Part shown: in pieces, positions 16,748-25,262 of the stretch
How positions within the stretch are numbered: the first letter of the stretch is position 1
Layout of the letters: each line of letters begins with the position of its first letter
Source: Roseibium sp.
GTDB lineage: Bacteria > Pseudomonadota > Alphaproteobacteria > Rhizobiales > Stappiaceae
Reading direction: 5' to 3'
Assembly: GCA_017643215.1 (NCBI GenBank)
Contig: JAEPNV010000016.1
Coordinates: 53,650-117,649 of the forward strand
DNA: 64,000 nucleotides
Notes under the pieces: generated by a model
Told to the model about the DNA's origin: nothing
What the model saw: the letters and a program-made list of their open reading frames with translations, nothing else
Databases searched by the model: none
Position numbers and translations under genes: made by a program

Positions 16748-17698
16748 TCACCCTTGCAGATCCGCCCACATTTGCGCGTCGCGTTCGGCCGTCCAGATGC
16801 GCGGCGTGTCGATGCCCTGGGCCTCATCATAGGCCCGCGCGACGTTGAACGGCAGACAATGCTCATAGATCGCATAGTCGGAGAATTTCGGATCGCAGGA
16901 GGCCCGGCACGCGTCCCACGCCTCTTTCAATGTGCCGCCGCGCACGGCGACCCGGGCGACGGGATCATAGGTCGCGCGCACGAAATCCGCCGTTGAATCG
17001 AGCGCCGCGTTGACCATTTTCGAGCCTACCAGCGCATCGCCGCGACCGGGCGCAATTGCGCCCAGATCAAAGCCGCGGATCTGTTCAAGCGTCTTTGGCC
17101 AATCGCCGAAATGACCGTCCCCGCAATAGCAGGCGGAGTGGTATTCGACGATGTCGCCGGTGAACATCACGTTCTCGTCGGGGATGTGGGCAACGATATC
17201 GCCGGCGGTATGGGCGCGGCCCAAAAACATCAGATCGACCCGGCGCTTGCCCAGATAGACCGTCATGCGATCGTTGAACGTCGTGGTCGGCCAGGTGAGG
17301 CCCGGGATGCTCTCGTGGCCCTGAAACAGCCGAGGGAAGCGGGCGAACTCTGAATCCCAGTCCTCCTGGCCGCGTTCGGCGACCATGGAGCGGGCCTTTT
17401 CACTCATGACGATCGACTGGGCATTGTAGGCCGACGCGCCGAGGACCCGAACGGCGTGATAGTGCGTCAGAACCAGATGCGTGATCGGCTTATCGGTGAC
17501 CGAGCGCACCTTTTCGATCACCTTGTTCGCCAGCCGCGGGGTGGCCTGAGCCTCGATGATCATGACGCTGTCATCGCCGATGATGACGCCGGAATTCGGA
17601 TCCCCCTCGGCGGTGAAAGCCCATAAGTCCCGGCCGATCTCGGTAAAGGAGATCTGCTTTTCCGCCATGTCACCGGCGGAGGCGAATTGCTTGCTCAT
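16748..17698 (-). CDS. Metallo-beta-lactamase fold hydrolase with altered metal motif
   Basis: A 316-residue MBL-fold protein. The usual HxHxDH motif is replaced by HYHAVR at residues 79-84, so the Asp and third His of metal site 2 are absent. Later ligands remain (RAHTAGD and FTGDIVEYH). It may bind a single metal or hydrolyse by another mode. It starts within the P450 stop (4-base overlap) and is the last gene of the homogentisate operon. Its substrate is unknown; a lactone or thioester intermediate of aromatic breakdown is possible. Confidence 0.85.
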   Translation of the reverse strand: MSKQFASAGDMAEKQISFTEIGRDLWAFTAEGDPNSGVIIGDDSVMIIEAQATPRLANKVIEKVRSVTDKPITHLVLTHYHAVRVLGASAYNAQSIVMSEKARSMVAERGQEDWDSEFARFPRLFQGHESIPGLTWPTTTFNDRMTVYLGKRRVDLMFLGRAHTAGDIVAHIPDENVMFTGDIVEYHSACYCGDGHFGDWPKTLEQIRGFDLGAIAPGRGDALVGSKMVNAALDSTADFVRATYDPVARVAVRGGTLKEAWDACRASCDPKFSDYAIYEHCLPFNVARAYDEAQGIDTPRIWTAERDAQMWADLQG

Positions 17699-18957
17699 GA
17701 GCTGCGTCCTTGTAAGTCAACGGGAAGCGAGGTGAACCCTCGAAAACGGATACGCGGCGAACGCCCGGGCGGCCGCCGCAATCGGAAATTCGGAAAACGC
17801 TCAACAAAGCGCCGGATGGCAATGCGCCCTTCCAAACGCGCCACATTCATGCCGATGCATTGATGGGGGCCGGAGGCAAAGGCCAGATGGCGGTTCGGTC
17901 TGCGCCCCACATCAAAGCGCTCCGGATCGGAAAAGACGTCCGGGTCGCGGTTGGCGGCGCCAATACACAGGGTGAGGCGCGCACCAGCCGGTATCTCGAT
18001 GCCACCAAAGGTTACCCGCGTCGTGGTTGCGCGGTTGCCAAGCTGGTTGGAGCTTTCATACCGCAAAACCTCTTCCACAGCCGTTGGAATGAGGCTCGGA
18101 TCGCGAACAAGCCGTTCCCGTTCGCCGGGGAACCGGTCGAGCAGTTCAAGGCCGTTGCCGATCAGGTTGGTCGTCGTCTCGTGCCCGGCATTCAGAATAA
18201 AGATACACTGCTGCAGGAGTTCCTCATGGTCGAGCCTTTCGCCATCGGTCTCCCCAATGATCAACCGGCTGAGCATGTCCTTGTCCGGATCGCCCAGCTT
18301 GGCGCGGCGGCGCGCGACCAGCGTCTCCAGGTAGGCAAGAAAATCGCGCACGGCGTCCTCACCACGCTGAAACTGCGCCTCGGTCAACACCGGCTCCAGT
18401 GCCCCGAGAATGGCGAGTGACCAGTCGCGGAGCGGCGCGCGTTCCTCGTGCGGCACGTCCAGCATGTTGCCAATGACTTCGACCGGGATGGCCGCGGCAT
18501 AATCGGCGATCAGGTCGACCGGTTCACCGGCGGCCGCATTTTCGTCCATCCGGTCCAGCAGGGCCGCCACCAGCGTTTCGACATCACCTTCCAGCGCCGC
18601 GACGGCCCGTGGTGTCATCGCGCCGGCAAGAATCCGGCGCACACGGGTGTGAAGCGGCGGATCGTTGAAGACGAGGCTGGTGGTGTGGTGGCGGTAGAGA
18701 TACCCGTCACCGAACTTGGGACGGAACTCCTCGCGCTTGTCGGAGGAAAACAGCGTCGTATCCTTGTAGACCCGTTCCAGATCCGCATGGCGGGTCAAGA
18801 GCCAGCTGTTTTCGGCCAGTTGCTTGACGGGCTGATGGTCGCGCAGCGCGGCATAGATGGGAAAGGGGTCATCGACAAAGCCAGCCGGTGGACATGCGAG
18901 ATCGAAGGCTTGCGCCATCGCCCGTGCATCCGCCTCGACCGCGACCGCCATTGTCAC
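17695..18957 (-). CDS. Cytochrome P450
   Basis: A 420-residue soluble bacterial P450. The I-helix motif is AGHETT (257-262), the K-helix ExxR is E296-R299, and the heme ligand loop FASGPHQCIG carries Cys367. The GTG start overlaps the preceding stop by 4 bases; an ATG two codons later is an alternative. It sits inside a tight operon with homogentisate dioxygenase, so it may hydroxylate an aromatic compound feeding into that ring cleavage. No ferredoxin gene is adjacent, so electrons must come from elsewhere. Confidence 0.93.
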   Translation of the reverse strand: MTMAVAVEADARAMAQAFDLACPPAGFVDDPFPIYAALRDHQPVKQLAENSWLLTRHADLERVYKDTTLFSSDKREEFRPKFGDGYLYRHHTTSLVFNDPPLHTRVRRILAGAMTPRAVAALEGDVETLVAALLDRMDENAAAGEPVDLIADYAAAIPVEVIGNMLDVPHEERAPLRDWSLAILGALEPVLTEAQFQRGEDAVRDFLAYLETLVARRRAKLGDPDKDMLSRLIIGETDGERLDHEELLQQCIFILNAGHETTTNLIGNGLELLDRFPGERERLVRDPSLIPTAVEEVLRYESSNQLGNRATTTRVTFGGIEIPAGARLTLCIGAANRDPDVFSDPERFDVGRRPNRHLAFASGPHQCIGMNVARLEGRIAIRRFVERFPNFRLRRPPGRSPRIRFRGFTSLPVDLQGRSS

Positions 18958-19961
18958 GCCCGCTCCACCGCTTGCTCAATCGCGCCGAAAATCGAGTGGC
19001 CCTCGCCATCCAGCATCTCGATCCGCACGGTATCGCCGAATTTCAGGAACGGTGTCTTCGCGTGGCCGGTCTCGATCGTTTCGATCATCCGGATCTCGGC
19101 GATGCAGGAGTAGCCGACACCGCCGTCCGACACAGGCTTGCCCGCTCCGCCATCCAGCTTGTTGGAGACGGTGCCCGAGCCGATGATGGTACCGGCGCCG
19201 AGCGGCCGGGTTTTTGCCGCGTGGGCGATGAGCTCACCAAAGTCGAAGGTCATGTCGACACCCGCTTCGGCCCGGCCAAAAGGTGCACCGTTCAGATCGA
19301 CCCTGAGCGGCAGATGCAGCTTGCCGCCGTCCCACGCGGCGCCAAGGCTATCGGGCGTCACCGCGACCGGCGAAAACGCGGAGGACGGCTTGGACTGGAA
19401 AAAGCCGAAGCCCTTGCCAAGTTCGGCCGGGATCAAGCCCCGCAAGGACACGTCGTTGACGAGCATCACCAGCCGGATTGCGTCGCGGGCCTGGTCGACG
19501 TTTGCGCCCATCGGCACGTCGTCGACGATCACCGCGACCTCGCCTTCCATGTCGATGCCATAAGCCTCGTCGGCCATCACGATCGGATCGCGGGGCCCCA
19601 GAAACGCGTCCGAACCGCCCTGGTACATGAGCGGATCGGTCCAAAAGCTCGGCGGCATGTCCGCGCCCCGTGCCTTGCGGACAAGTTCGACATGGTTCAC
19701 GTAGGCAGAACCGTCCGCCCACTGATAGGCCCGCGGCAGCGGTGACATGGCGTCATGTTCGTGAAACCTCAGTGTCGGCACCGCGTCGTGGCTGAGGCTT
19801 TCGGCCAGCGTTTGAAGCCTGGGCGCGACCGACGGCCAATCGTCGAGCGCGGCCTGAAGCGTCGGCGCGATATGCGCGGCTTCCGTGCAATAGGTGAGTT
19901 GCTCGTTGACCACGACCAGCTTGCCGTCCCGCGTTCCGTCCTTCAAGGATGCCAGCTTCAT
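18954..19961 (-). CDS. Fumarylacetoacetate hydrolase family protein
   Basis: A 335-residue FAH-family enzyme that would cleave fumarylacetoacetate to fumarate and acetoacetate. Metal ligands are visible in GIDMEGEVAVIVDDV, and the active-site region in GKGFGFFQSKPSSAF and GTIIGSGTVSNK. The length matches bacterial fumarylacetoacetases. It lies 3 bases after the upstream MBL gene and overlaps the P450 gene by 4. Because no maleylacetoacetate isomerase gene is in the operon, it could also act on the maleyl form or depend on an unlinked isomerase. Confidence 0.88.
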   Translation of the reverse strand: MKLASLKDGTRDGKLVVVNEQLTYCTEAAHIAPTLQAALDDWPSVAPRLQTLAESLSHDAVPTLRFHEHDAMSPLPRAYQWADGSAYVNHVELVRKARGADMPPSFWTDPLMYQGGSDAFLGPRDPIVMADEAYGIDMEGEVAVIVDDVPMGANVDQARDAIRLVMLVNDVSLRGLIPAELGKGFGFFQSKPSSAFSPVAVTPDSLGAAWDGGKLHLPLRVDLNGAPFGRAEAGVDMTFDFGELIAHAAKTRPLGAGTIIGSGTVSNKLDGGAGKPVSDGGVGYSCIAEIRMIETIETGHAKTPFLKFGDTVRIEMLDGEGHSIFGAIEQAVERA

Positions 19962-19964
19962 TCG

Positions 19965-20837
19965 TCACGTCCTTCTTATTTCCAGGCCATCCTTGGCGAC
20001 CGTAACCTGTCCGGGATATCCGCGCACGGCCTCCAGCCAATCTGCTTCTTCAAATCCCGGCAAATCTGCCGGAATCAAGTGGTTCAAGACCAGGTGTTTG
20101 GTGTTTGCCGCCAACGCGATCCGCGCCGCATCCGGCGCCAATGTGTGGCTGTTGATCAGATGCTGCCGGAGCCGTTCGCCGTTGCCGGTGATCTCCACGA
20201 TCCTGTCAACGCCGTGCGCCAGCATTGCCTCGTGGACGAGAATGTCACACTCGGCGGCAAAGCCGGCCAGCGGCGGAAAATGGGCCGTGTCCGCGCTGAA
20301 CACGACCGACCATCCCCCGGCCTCGAACTTCAGGGCGAAACACTCGGTCACAGGCGGATGGTCGACCCGCAGGGCGGCCACGTCCAGCCCCTCGATGGGT
20401 ATCGGACCCTCGGCGTATTCGGCAAGGCGGACGAGCGGTCGTAGATCCGGCCGTCCTTCATCGTCGATCCGCAGATCGATGTCGTAGCCCAACGAGGTGA
20501 GAAAGCCATACCAGTATTCGCTGATCCCTCTCGGCCCGTACAAGGTGACCGGGCGGTCGAGACCCGTTGTCCAGGCCGTGTGCAGGAGCGGCCCGAGCTC
20601 AAGCACATGATCGGAATGAAGATGCGTGATGAAGATAAGATCGAGATCCTTGAGCGACACGCCAGCCTCGACAAGGCCTCTGGTGACGCCCAGACCACAA
20701 TCGATCACACACCGCCGGCCTGCCATCTCAAGCAGGCTCGATGTGGGATTTGGACCACCCGGCCGGATCGCTGGGCCGCCCTTTGAGCCGAGAATGACCA
20801 GCCTGTCCTGCTGCCCCTGCCCTGAAGTTTCTGTCAT
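19965..20837 (-). CDS. Metallo-beta-lactamase fold hydrolase, RNase Z-like
   Basis: A 290-residue MBL protein with the intact zinc motif THLHSDH, an N-terminal [16 protein letters not shown] segment, and later metal ligands in [10 protein letters not shown] and LVLNHLIP. The layout resembles RNase Z and arylsulfatase-like hydrolases rather than classical beta-lactamases. Its ATG overlaps the hmgA stop by 4 bases. In this operon a hydrolytic role on an aromatic ester or ring-cleavage product is more likely than tRNA processing. The substrate cannot be read from the sequence. Confidence 0.85.
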   Translation of the reverse strand: MTETSGQGQQDRLVILGSKGGPAIRPGGPNPTSSLLEMAGRRCVIDCGLGVTRGLVEAGVSLKDLDLIFITHLHSDHVLELGPLLHTAWTTGLDRPVTLYGPRGISEYWYGFLTSLGYDIDLRIDDEGRPDLRPLVRLAEYAEGPIPIEGLDVAALRVDHPPVTECFALKFEAGGWSVVFSADTAHFPPLAGFAAECDILVHEAMLAHGVDRIVEITGNGERLRQHLINSHTLAPDAARIALAANTKHLVLNHLIPADLPGFEEADWLEAVRGYPGQVTVAKDGLEIRRT

Positions 20838-22207
20838 TCCTTGTCCCAGGTACCCTCAGGCGTTCCGTCGAACTTCTTTTCCAGGCTGTCCCAACAGTCG
20901 ATGTAGTCATCCTGCAACGGCGCCTCATTGGCGGCAAATTCGGTCAGGTGCTGCGGGAAGCGCGTCTCGAACATGAACGACATGGTCTGGTCGAGCTTGT
21001 TGGGCTTGAGCTCCGCGTTGGACGCCCCCTCGAAAGCTTCCTTGTCGGGCCCGTGCGGCAGCATCATGTTGTGCAGGCTCATGCCGCCCGGCACAAACCC
21101 CTGGGGCTTGGCATCGTACTGGCCATAGATGTTGCCCATGAGTTCGGACATGATGTTCTTGTGATACCAGGGCGGGCGGAAGGTGTTTTCCATCACCATC
21201 CAGCGCTCCCGGAACAGGACAAAGTCGATGTTCGCCGTGCCTGGCACGCCCGACGGCGCGGTCAGGACCGTGAAGATTGACGGGTCCGGGTGGTCGAACA
21301 GGATCGCGCCAATGGGACAGTAATTGCGCAGGTCGTATTTGACCGGCGCGTAATTGCCGTGCCAGGCGACCACATCAAGCGGCGAATGGCCGATCTCCGT
21401 TTCATGAAACTGCCCGCACCATTTGATCGTCAGGGTCGAGGCAGTCTCGCGGTCCTCAAACCAGGCGACCGGTGTCTTGAAGTCCCGGCGGTTGGCCATG
21501 CAATTGGCGCCGATCGGACCGCGGCCCGGCAGTTCGAATTTCTGGCCGTAGTTTTCACACACGAAACCGCGCGCCGGCCCCTCCAGAAGCTCCACCCGGT
21601 ACACCAGGCCCCGCGGGATGATGGCGATGTCCTTGGGCTCCAGATCGATTACGCCCAGTTCGGTGTAAAACCGCAACCGGCCTTCTTGCGGAACAATCAG
21701 GAGTTCGCTGTCGGCGGAGTAAAAGTAAGCATCCTCCATCGACTGGGTGACCAGATAGATGTGGCTTGCCATGCCAACCTGGGTGTTGACGTCGCCGGCC
21801 GTCGTCATGGTGCGCATGCCCGTCAACCAGGTCAGCGGCTGATCGGTGTGGGGCACGGGGTTCCAGCGGTACTGGCCGAGTGAGATGACGTCATCGACCA
21901 CATGCGGGGCAGACTGCCAAAAGGGAAGATCGACTTTCCGGTAGCGGCCGGAATGCTTGACCGATGGCCGGATGCGGTAACACCAGGTCCGCTCGTTCTG
22001 GTGGCTCGGCGCGGTGAACGCGGTACCAGACAGTTGCTCGCCATAAAGGCCATAGGCGCATTTTTGCGGTGAGTTCATGCCCTGCGGCAACGAGCCGGGG
22101 AGTGCCTCGGTCTCAAAATCGTTTCCAAAGCCCGGCATGTAGTCCAGGTTCGCCTGATTGATGGACAGTCCGCGCGAATCGGCGTGGCCCGTATTGACCT
22201 GATCCAT
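20834..22207 (-). CDS. hmgA: Homogentisate 1,2-dioxygenase
   Basis: A 457-residue Fe(II) dioxygenase that opens the homogentisate ring to maleylacetoacetate in tyrosine/phenylacetate catabolism. Early residues show [19 protein letters not shown]. The iron ligands lie in [14 protein letters not shown] (His and Glu) and [13 protein letters not shown] (His). The length is normal. The ATG follows GGAGGACGAAGG. It is the first gene of a five-gene operon joined by 3-4 base junctions, and a MarR-like dyad lies just upstream. Confidence 0.96.
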   Translation of the reverse strand: MDQVNTGHADSRGLSINQANLDYMPGFGNDFETEALPGSLPQGMNSPQKCAYGLYGEQLSGTAFTAPSHQNERTWCYRIRPSVKHSGRYRKVDLPFWQSAPHVVDDVISLGQYRWNPVPHTDQPLTWLTGMRTMTTAGDVNTQVGMASHIYLVTQSMEDAYFYSADSELLIVPQEGRLRFYTELGVIDLEPKDIAIIPRGLVYRVELLEGPARGFVCENYGQKFELPGRGPIGANCMANRRDFKTPVAWFEDRETASTLTIKWCGQFHETEIGHSPLDVVAWHGNYAPVKYDLRNYCPIGAILFDHPDPSIFTVLTAPSGVPGTANIDFVLFRERWMVMENTFRPPWYHKNIMSELMGNIYGQYDAKPQGFVPGGMSLHNMMLPHGPDKEAFEGASNAELKPNKLDQTMSFMFETRFPQHLTEFAANEAPLQDDYIDCWDSLEKKFDGTPEGTWDKE

Positions 22208-22240
22208 CCTTCGTCCTCCCTCGACACAACGGCTGAAAAT

Positions 22241-22260
22241 TTAGTTTCACTTGTAACCAA
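22241..22260 (-). promoter_or_regulatory. Dyad in the hmgA promoter region, possible MarR-type operator
   Basis: TTAGTTTCACTTGTAACCAA is an imperfect inverted repeat (TTGGTT/AACTAA on the hmgA strand, one mismatch) 34 bases upstream of hmgA. MarR-family repressors often control homogentisate genes and bind dyads of about this size. No MarR gene lies in the window, so the link is inferred. Confidence 0.4.
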
Positions 22261-22449
22261 ATCGCCCGTGAGGGTCAAGAGGACCGCGATCGTGGGAAAT
22301 GCGTATGCCGGACGTGTTTTCAGGCCCCGGTCACAGCGCCAGACGTCCGGCCGCCGGACTTCCGCGACCCGTCGACATACCTCTTAAGACCGGGTGTTCG
22401 ATGCCGCCAAGTAAGCCTCTTGCGGCCGCTGGGTTGCTGTGCCAAACTA

Positions 22450-22464
22450 GAACATAACATGAAC
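22450..22464 (+). promoter_or_regulatory. LexA (SOS) box, GAAC-N7-GAAC
   Basis: GAACATAACATGAAC matches the alphaproteobacterial LexA operator (GTTC-N7-GTTC, read here on the other strand) in all eight fixed positions. It ends 14 bases before the ATG of the 109-residue gene at 22479, so LexA binding would cover its promoter. That eight-base pattern can occur by chance, but the intergenic position is right. Confidence 0.6.
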
Positions 22465-22478
22465 AAAAAGGTTTCCTG

Positions 22479-22808
22479 ATGCCGATGCCCTCGCCCATGG
22501 CCTCTTTGGACCCCTCCTTGCCCGTTGCCGCGGCACCGCCAACGGACCAAGCCGATGGCCTTCAGCCGCTTTTGGTCACACCCGACGACGTCGATAGGAT
22601 GATGCTTTATTTGCTGAAGGCGCAGGAGCGCGCGGAAAAAATCCGCGAAAATGCCCCGGCCGGGAGCTATCTCGACAGCGTCCTGCGCCGGACGATTGAC
22701 GGCCTTGGCCAGGAACTGGCCCATCTGAGATACCTTCTGGGGCACAAGGATATCGCCCTTCCCGTCCGCCAGGGCGAAAATGGCACGCGCATGCGGGCCG
22801 CGCTCTGA
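22479..22808 (+). CDS. Hypothetical protein, probable SOS-regulated
   Basis: A 109-residue protein I do not recognise. After a Pro/Ala-rich start (residues 1-30) it has a mostly helical region, TPDDVDRMMLYLLKAQERAEKIRENAP, and a second helix around LRRTIDGLGQELAHLRYLLG. There is no signal peptide or membrane segment. An AAGG ribosome site lies 8 bases before the ATG. The LexA-type box immediately upstream suggests DNA-damage induction. It is transcribed divergently from hmgA. Confidence 0.7.
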   Translation: MPMPSPMASLDPSLPVAAAPPTDQADGLQPLLVTPDDVDRMMLYLLKAQERAEKIRENAPAGSYLDSVLRRTIDGLGQELAHLRYLLGHKDIALPVRQGENGTRMRAAL

Positions 22809-23162
22809 GGAACGGGATCGGCCCGCGCCGAAACTGCAATCTGGAATTGAAATACCCGTCAAATCCGAAAGGCATCGTGGACGTCAGGCTGATCTAGGCG
22901 CATTGCAATTAAAACCGAACCGGCGGCCAATCCGCTGGTTTGTTCGATTTGCCACGACTGCGTGCGGGCACCTCGCGCTTTCCAAGATCATGAATTATTT
23001 ATGTAGTTCAGCCCAACAAAGCCGCTCGCCTTGTCAAGCAGCCCCTCATTAACGTTAAGCGAAGGTTATCAGGCCGGTCTTTCACTTTTCATTTAGCATC
23101 TTCGCCGCTCCGACTATAATGCAACCAGAAACTTCAAAATTCAATGTTGGGTGGGGAACAAC
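22809..23162. other. Gene-free interval with one promoter candidate
   Basis: About 350 bases between the putative SOS gene and the small membrane protein gene. No ORF with coding character is visible. Base composition drops in GC towards the right. The only feature I can support is the TATAAT promoter near 23115. Confidence 0.5.
23092..23120 (+). promoter_or_regulatory. Putative sigma-70 promoter for small membrane protein gene
   Basis: A perfect TATAAT at 23115-23120 lies 17 bases after a weak -35 (TTTAGC, 23092-23097). Transcription would start near 23127, leaving a leader of about 36 bases before ATG 23163. The consensus -10 is uncommon in this GC-rich window. Confidence 0.4.
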
Positions 23163-23387
23163 ATGAATTTGGCGGGCGCGGGACTTTTGCTTTTCATTTG
23201 TTATCTTGGGTCTGCTGGCGTTTTTCTGGCCGCGAGCCTTGGCGAACTGGTGGCCAATCGTCAAGTGACGGTCAGAACCATCTTCTCCTGCATGGTGTGT
23301 GCCACCTTCTGGCCGGTCGCCATCATCCTGCTCAGCCTAACCGGCCGCCCATTGCTTGGCACCGGCTCCGACGGGCGCCTGCGGTAA
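23163..23387 (+). CDS. Small membrane protein, hypothetical
   Basis: A 74-residue protein with two hydrophobic segments. The first is LAGAGLLLFICYLGSAGVFL near the N-terminus, and the second is FSCMVCATFWPVAIILLSL around residues 40-60. A short polar loop (GELVANRQVTVRT) joins them. It has no known family that I recognise. GGGGAA precedes the ATG; an in-frame GTG 12 bases upstream is possible. It converges with the ATPase gene. Confidence 0.6.
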   Translation: MNLAGAGLLLFICYLGSAGVFLAASLGELVANRQVTVRTIFSCMVCATFWPVAIILLSLTGRPLLGTGSDGRLR

Positions 23388-23431
23388 GCGTCGGTTCGTG
23401 ATCAAGGGTGTTTCGGCGCTCCGGCCGCGTG

Positions 23432-24904
23432 TCAGGCCGCCGCCTCGTCGCCGGGCGCCGTGCGCCAGCCCAAGTCATTCAACGTGACAATCCGGTTGCC
23501 GCGCAAATCCGTGGCGCAGACCAGAAAGCCGCGCTCTTCCATGTGACTGAGGAGCCAGCGGGCCCGGCCGGGAGACCTTGTGCCATAGGCGGTCGCGATT
23601 TCGAGATTTCCGGGGCATGGGATCTCCGCAAGGGCCGCCTTGGCAAGCAACAGATACACACCTCGCATGTCGTCGGGAAGCTCCGCGGCGACGAGTTCCG
23701 CCTGCTGCCAGGCTTCCCCGTCGACCGTCTCGGCATTCACCCCGGCCCGCGCCACGGCGAGTTTTTCGCGGAAAGCAGCAAGGTCCGGCACGCCGCCAGG
23801 AAGTTTGGCGATCCGGCAGCGGACCTGAAAGTCCTGATAGAGCGTTGCGACCGGACGAAACGCGGCGTCCTTCTCCGCAAGGATTTCCGTAAGGATCCCT
23901 TGGAGCGCCGCCTCGCGCGCGCCCTCGTCCAGTTCCGCATCCGCCTGATTGTCGGTTGGAACCGGTTCCCGTGTCACCATGTCCAGTTGGTCAAGAACAT
24001 CGCCCGTTGTCTGCGGTTCAGGTGGTCTTGGCCTGACCCGCACGGCTTCGTCCGGCGACGGCGTGAAAATCAGGTCCTTGGCATCGGCCGGCGGTTGGCC
24101 GGGCAGCGGCAACAGCTTCGGACTACCGCCCCGCCCGGCCGTTTCAACCGGGCCGATCTTGACCGAAACCGGGCGGCGCGACAGCGCGGGGCCGAGCGCA
24201 ACGAAATGTCCCCGGTCGAGGTTGCGGAAGGCTTCGGCCTGGCGGCGTTCCATGCCCAAAAGATCGGCCGCCCGGGCCATGTCAATATCCAAAAAAGTTC
24301 GCCCCATCAGGAAATTGGAGGCCTCGGCCGCGACGTTCTTGGCGAGCTTGGCCAAACGCTGGGTCGCGATCACCCCGGCCAGGCCGCGCTTGCGTCCCCG
24401 GCACATGAGGTTGGTCATGGCGCCGAGCGACCGGCGCCGCGCTTCTTCCGTCACTTCGCCGGCGGCTGCGGGGGCAAAAAGCTGCGCTTCGTCAACAATC
24501 ACCAGCATCGGATACCAAAGCGCGCGGTCGGCATCGAACAGGCCGTCGAGAAACGTGGCCGCCGCCTTCATTTGCCGGTCCGCGTCCAGTCCTTCCAGGT
24601 TCAATACCACGGACACACGGTGCTGGCGGACCCGTCCGGCGATCAATTGCAGGTCCTTTTCCGTGCCGACCGCATCGACGACCACGTGACCGTACTTGTC
24701 GGCAAGCGAGACAAAGTCGCCCTCCGGATCGATAATGGCCTGCTGGACCCAACTGGCCGACTGTTCCAACAGGCGCCGCAAGAGATGCGATTTGCCGGAT
24801 CCGGAGTTGCCTTGAACCAGAAGCCTCGTGGCGAGGAGTTCCTCAAGATCAAGCCCGGCCCGACCACCGCTGGCCTCTTCACCCATGTCGATGTGAACCG
24901 TCAT
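23432..24904 (-). CDS. HerA/FtsK-superfamily ATP-binding protein
   Basis: A 490-residue ATPase. Walker A is GNSGSGKS at 32-39, Walker B is MLVIVDEAQ around 133-141, and an ATQR sensor-like motif follows in GLAGVIATQRLAKL. This set and its order resemble HerA-type DNA translocases and related DUF853/DUF87 proteins. The last roughly 200 residues look like a helical or winged segment after a linker rich in Pro and Glu. The ATG at 24904 has GGGG upstream. The frame stays open for another 450 bases upstream but runs through repeat-like sequence, so I reject the longer start. No nuclease partner (NurA-like) is adjacent. Confidence 0.75.
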   Translation of the reverse strand: MTVHIDMGEEASGGRAGLDLEELLATRLLVQGNSGSGKSHLLRRLLEQSASWVQQAIIDPEGDFVSLADKYGHVVVDAVGTEKDLQLIAGRVRQHRVSVVLNLEGLDADRQMKAAATFLDGLFDADRALWYPMLVIVDEAQLFAPAAAGEVTEEARRRSLGAMTNLMCRGRKRGLAGVIATQRLAKLAKNVAAEASNFLMGRTFLDIDMARAADLLGMERRQAEAFRNLDRGHFVALGPALSRRPVSVKIGPVETAGRGGSPKLLPLPGQPPADAKDLIFTPSPDEAVRVRPRPPEPQTTGDVLDQLDMVTREPVPTDNQADAELDEGAREAALQGILTEILAEKDAAFRPVATLYQDFQVRCRIAKLPGGVPDLAAFREKLAVARAGVNAETVDGEAWQQAELVAAELPDDMRGVYLLLAKAALAEIPCPGNLEIATAYGTRSPGRARWLLSHMEERGFLVCATDLRGNRIVTLNDLGWRTAPGDEAAA

Positions 24905-25262
24905 GTCATCGCCCCGCGCCGCTGGCGCCGCACCCCGCTTGCTTATCAAAACGACAGCCGACTCAGCACGATTCCATCGGGTCATCCAAGCCCAAGAGAC
25001 CGAATTGCCCACAGTCCAGAGGTTTTGTCCGCCGCGCTCTATACTGCCCCTTTCCCGGATCTCCGGCTGCGCCTTCGTCCGGGAGGACAAAGGAGAATAG
25101 GGTGGTACGTCCGGGAAGACAAAGAGGCGGAGAGTTGCGTTTATGAGGACGTTGGATCGACAGGCGCGCCAGGGCGGGAAAAGGCAATCTCCGGGTATCC
25201 GCATCTTGACGGCGGGGTGGAAAAAATCATTTGACAGTAGACCGAGCCTTGGAGCGAACCCG
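24905..25262. other. Intergenic interval with a fragment of the dispersed repeat
   Basis: About 360 bases between the divergent HerA-like and cupin genes. Bases 25054-25088 match, nearly unchanged, part of the large direct repeat at the right end of the window (see 63525 and 63839). Nothing else is recognised. Confidence 0.55.
25054..25088 (+). repeat. Partial copy of dispersed intergenic repeat
   Basis: Contains ATCTCCGGCTGCGCC flanked by CCCGGA and TCCGGG arms and followed by GAGGAC. The same order occurs at about 63620-63656 and 63934-63970. The arms can form a 6-bp hairpin stem. Confidence 0.6.

Noticed and set aside
23408..25234. 608-codon open frame on the + strand
   Set aside because: Antisense to the HerA-like ATPase with intact Walker motifs; composition typical of a shadow frame.
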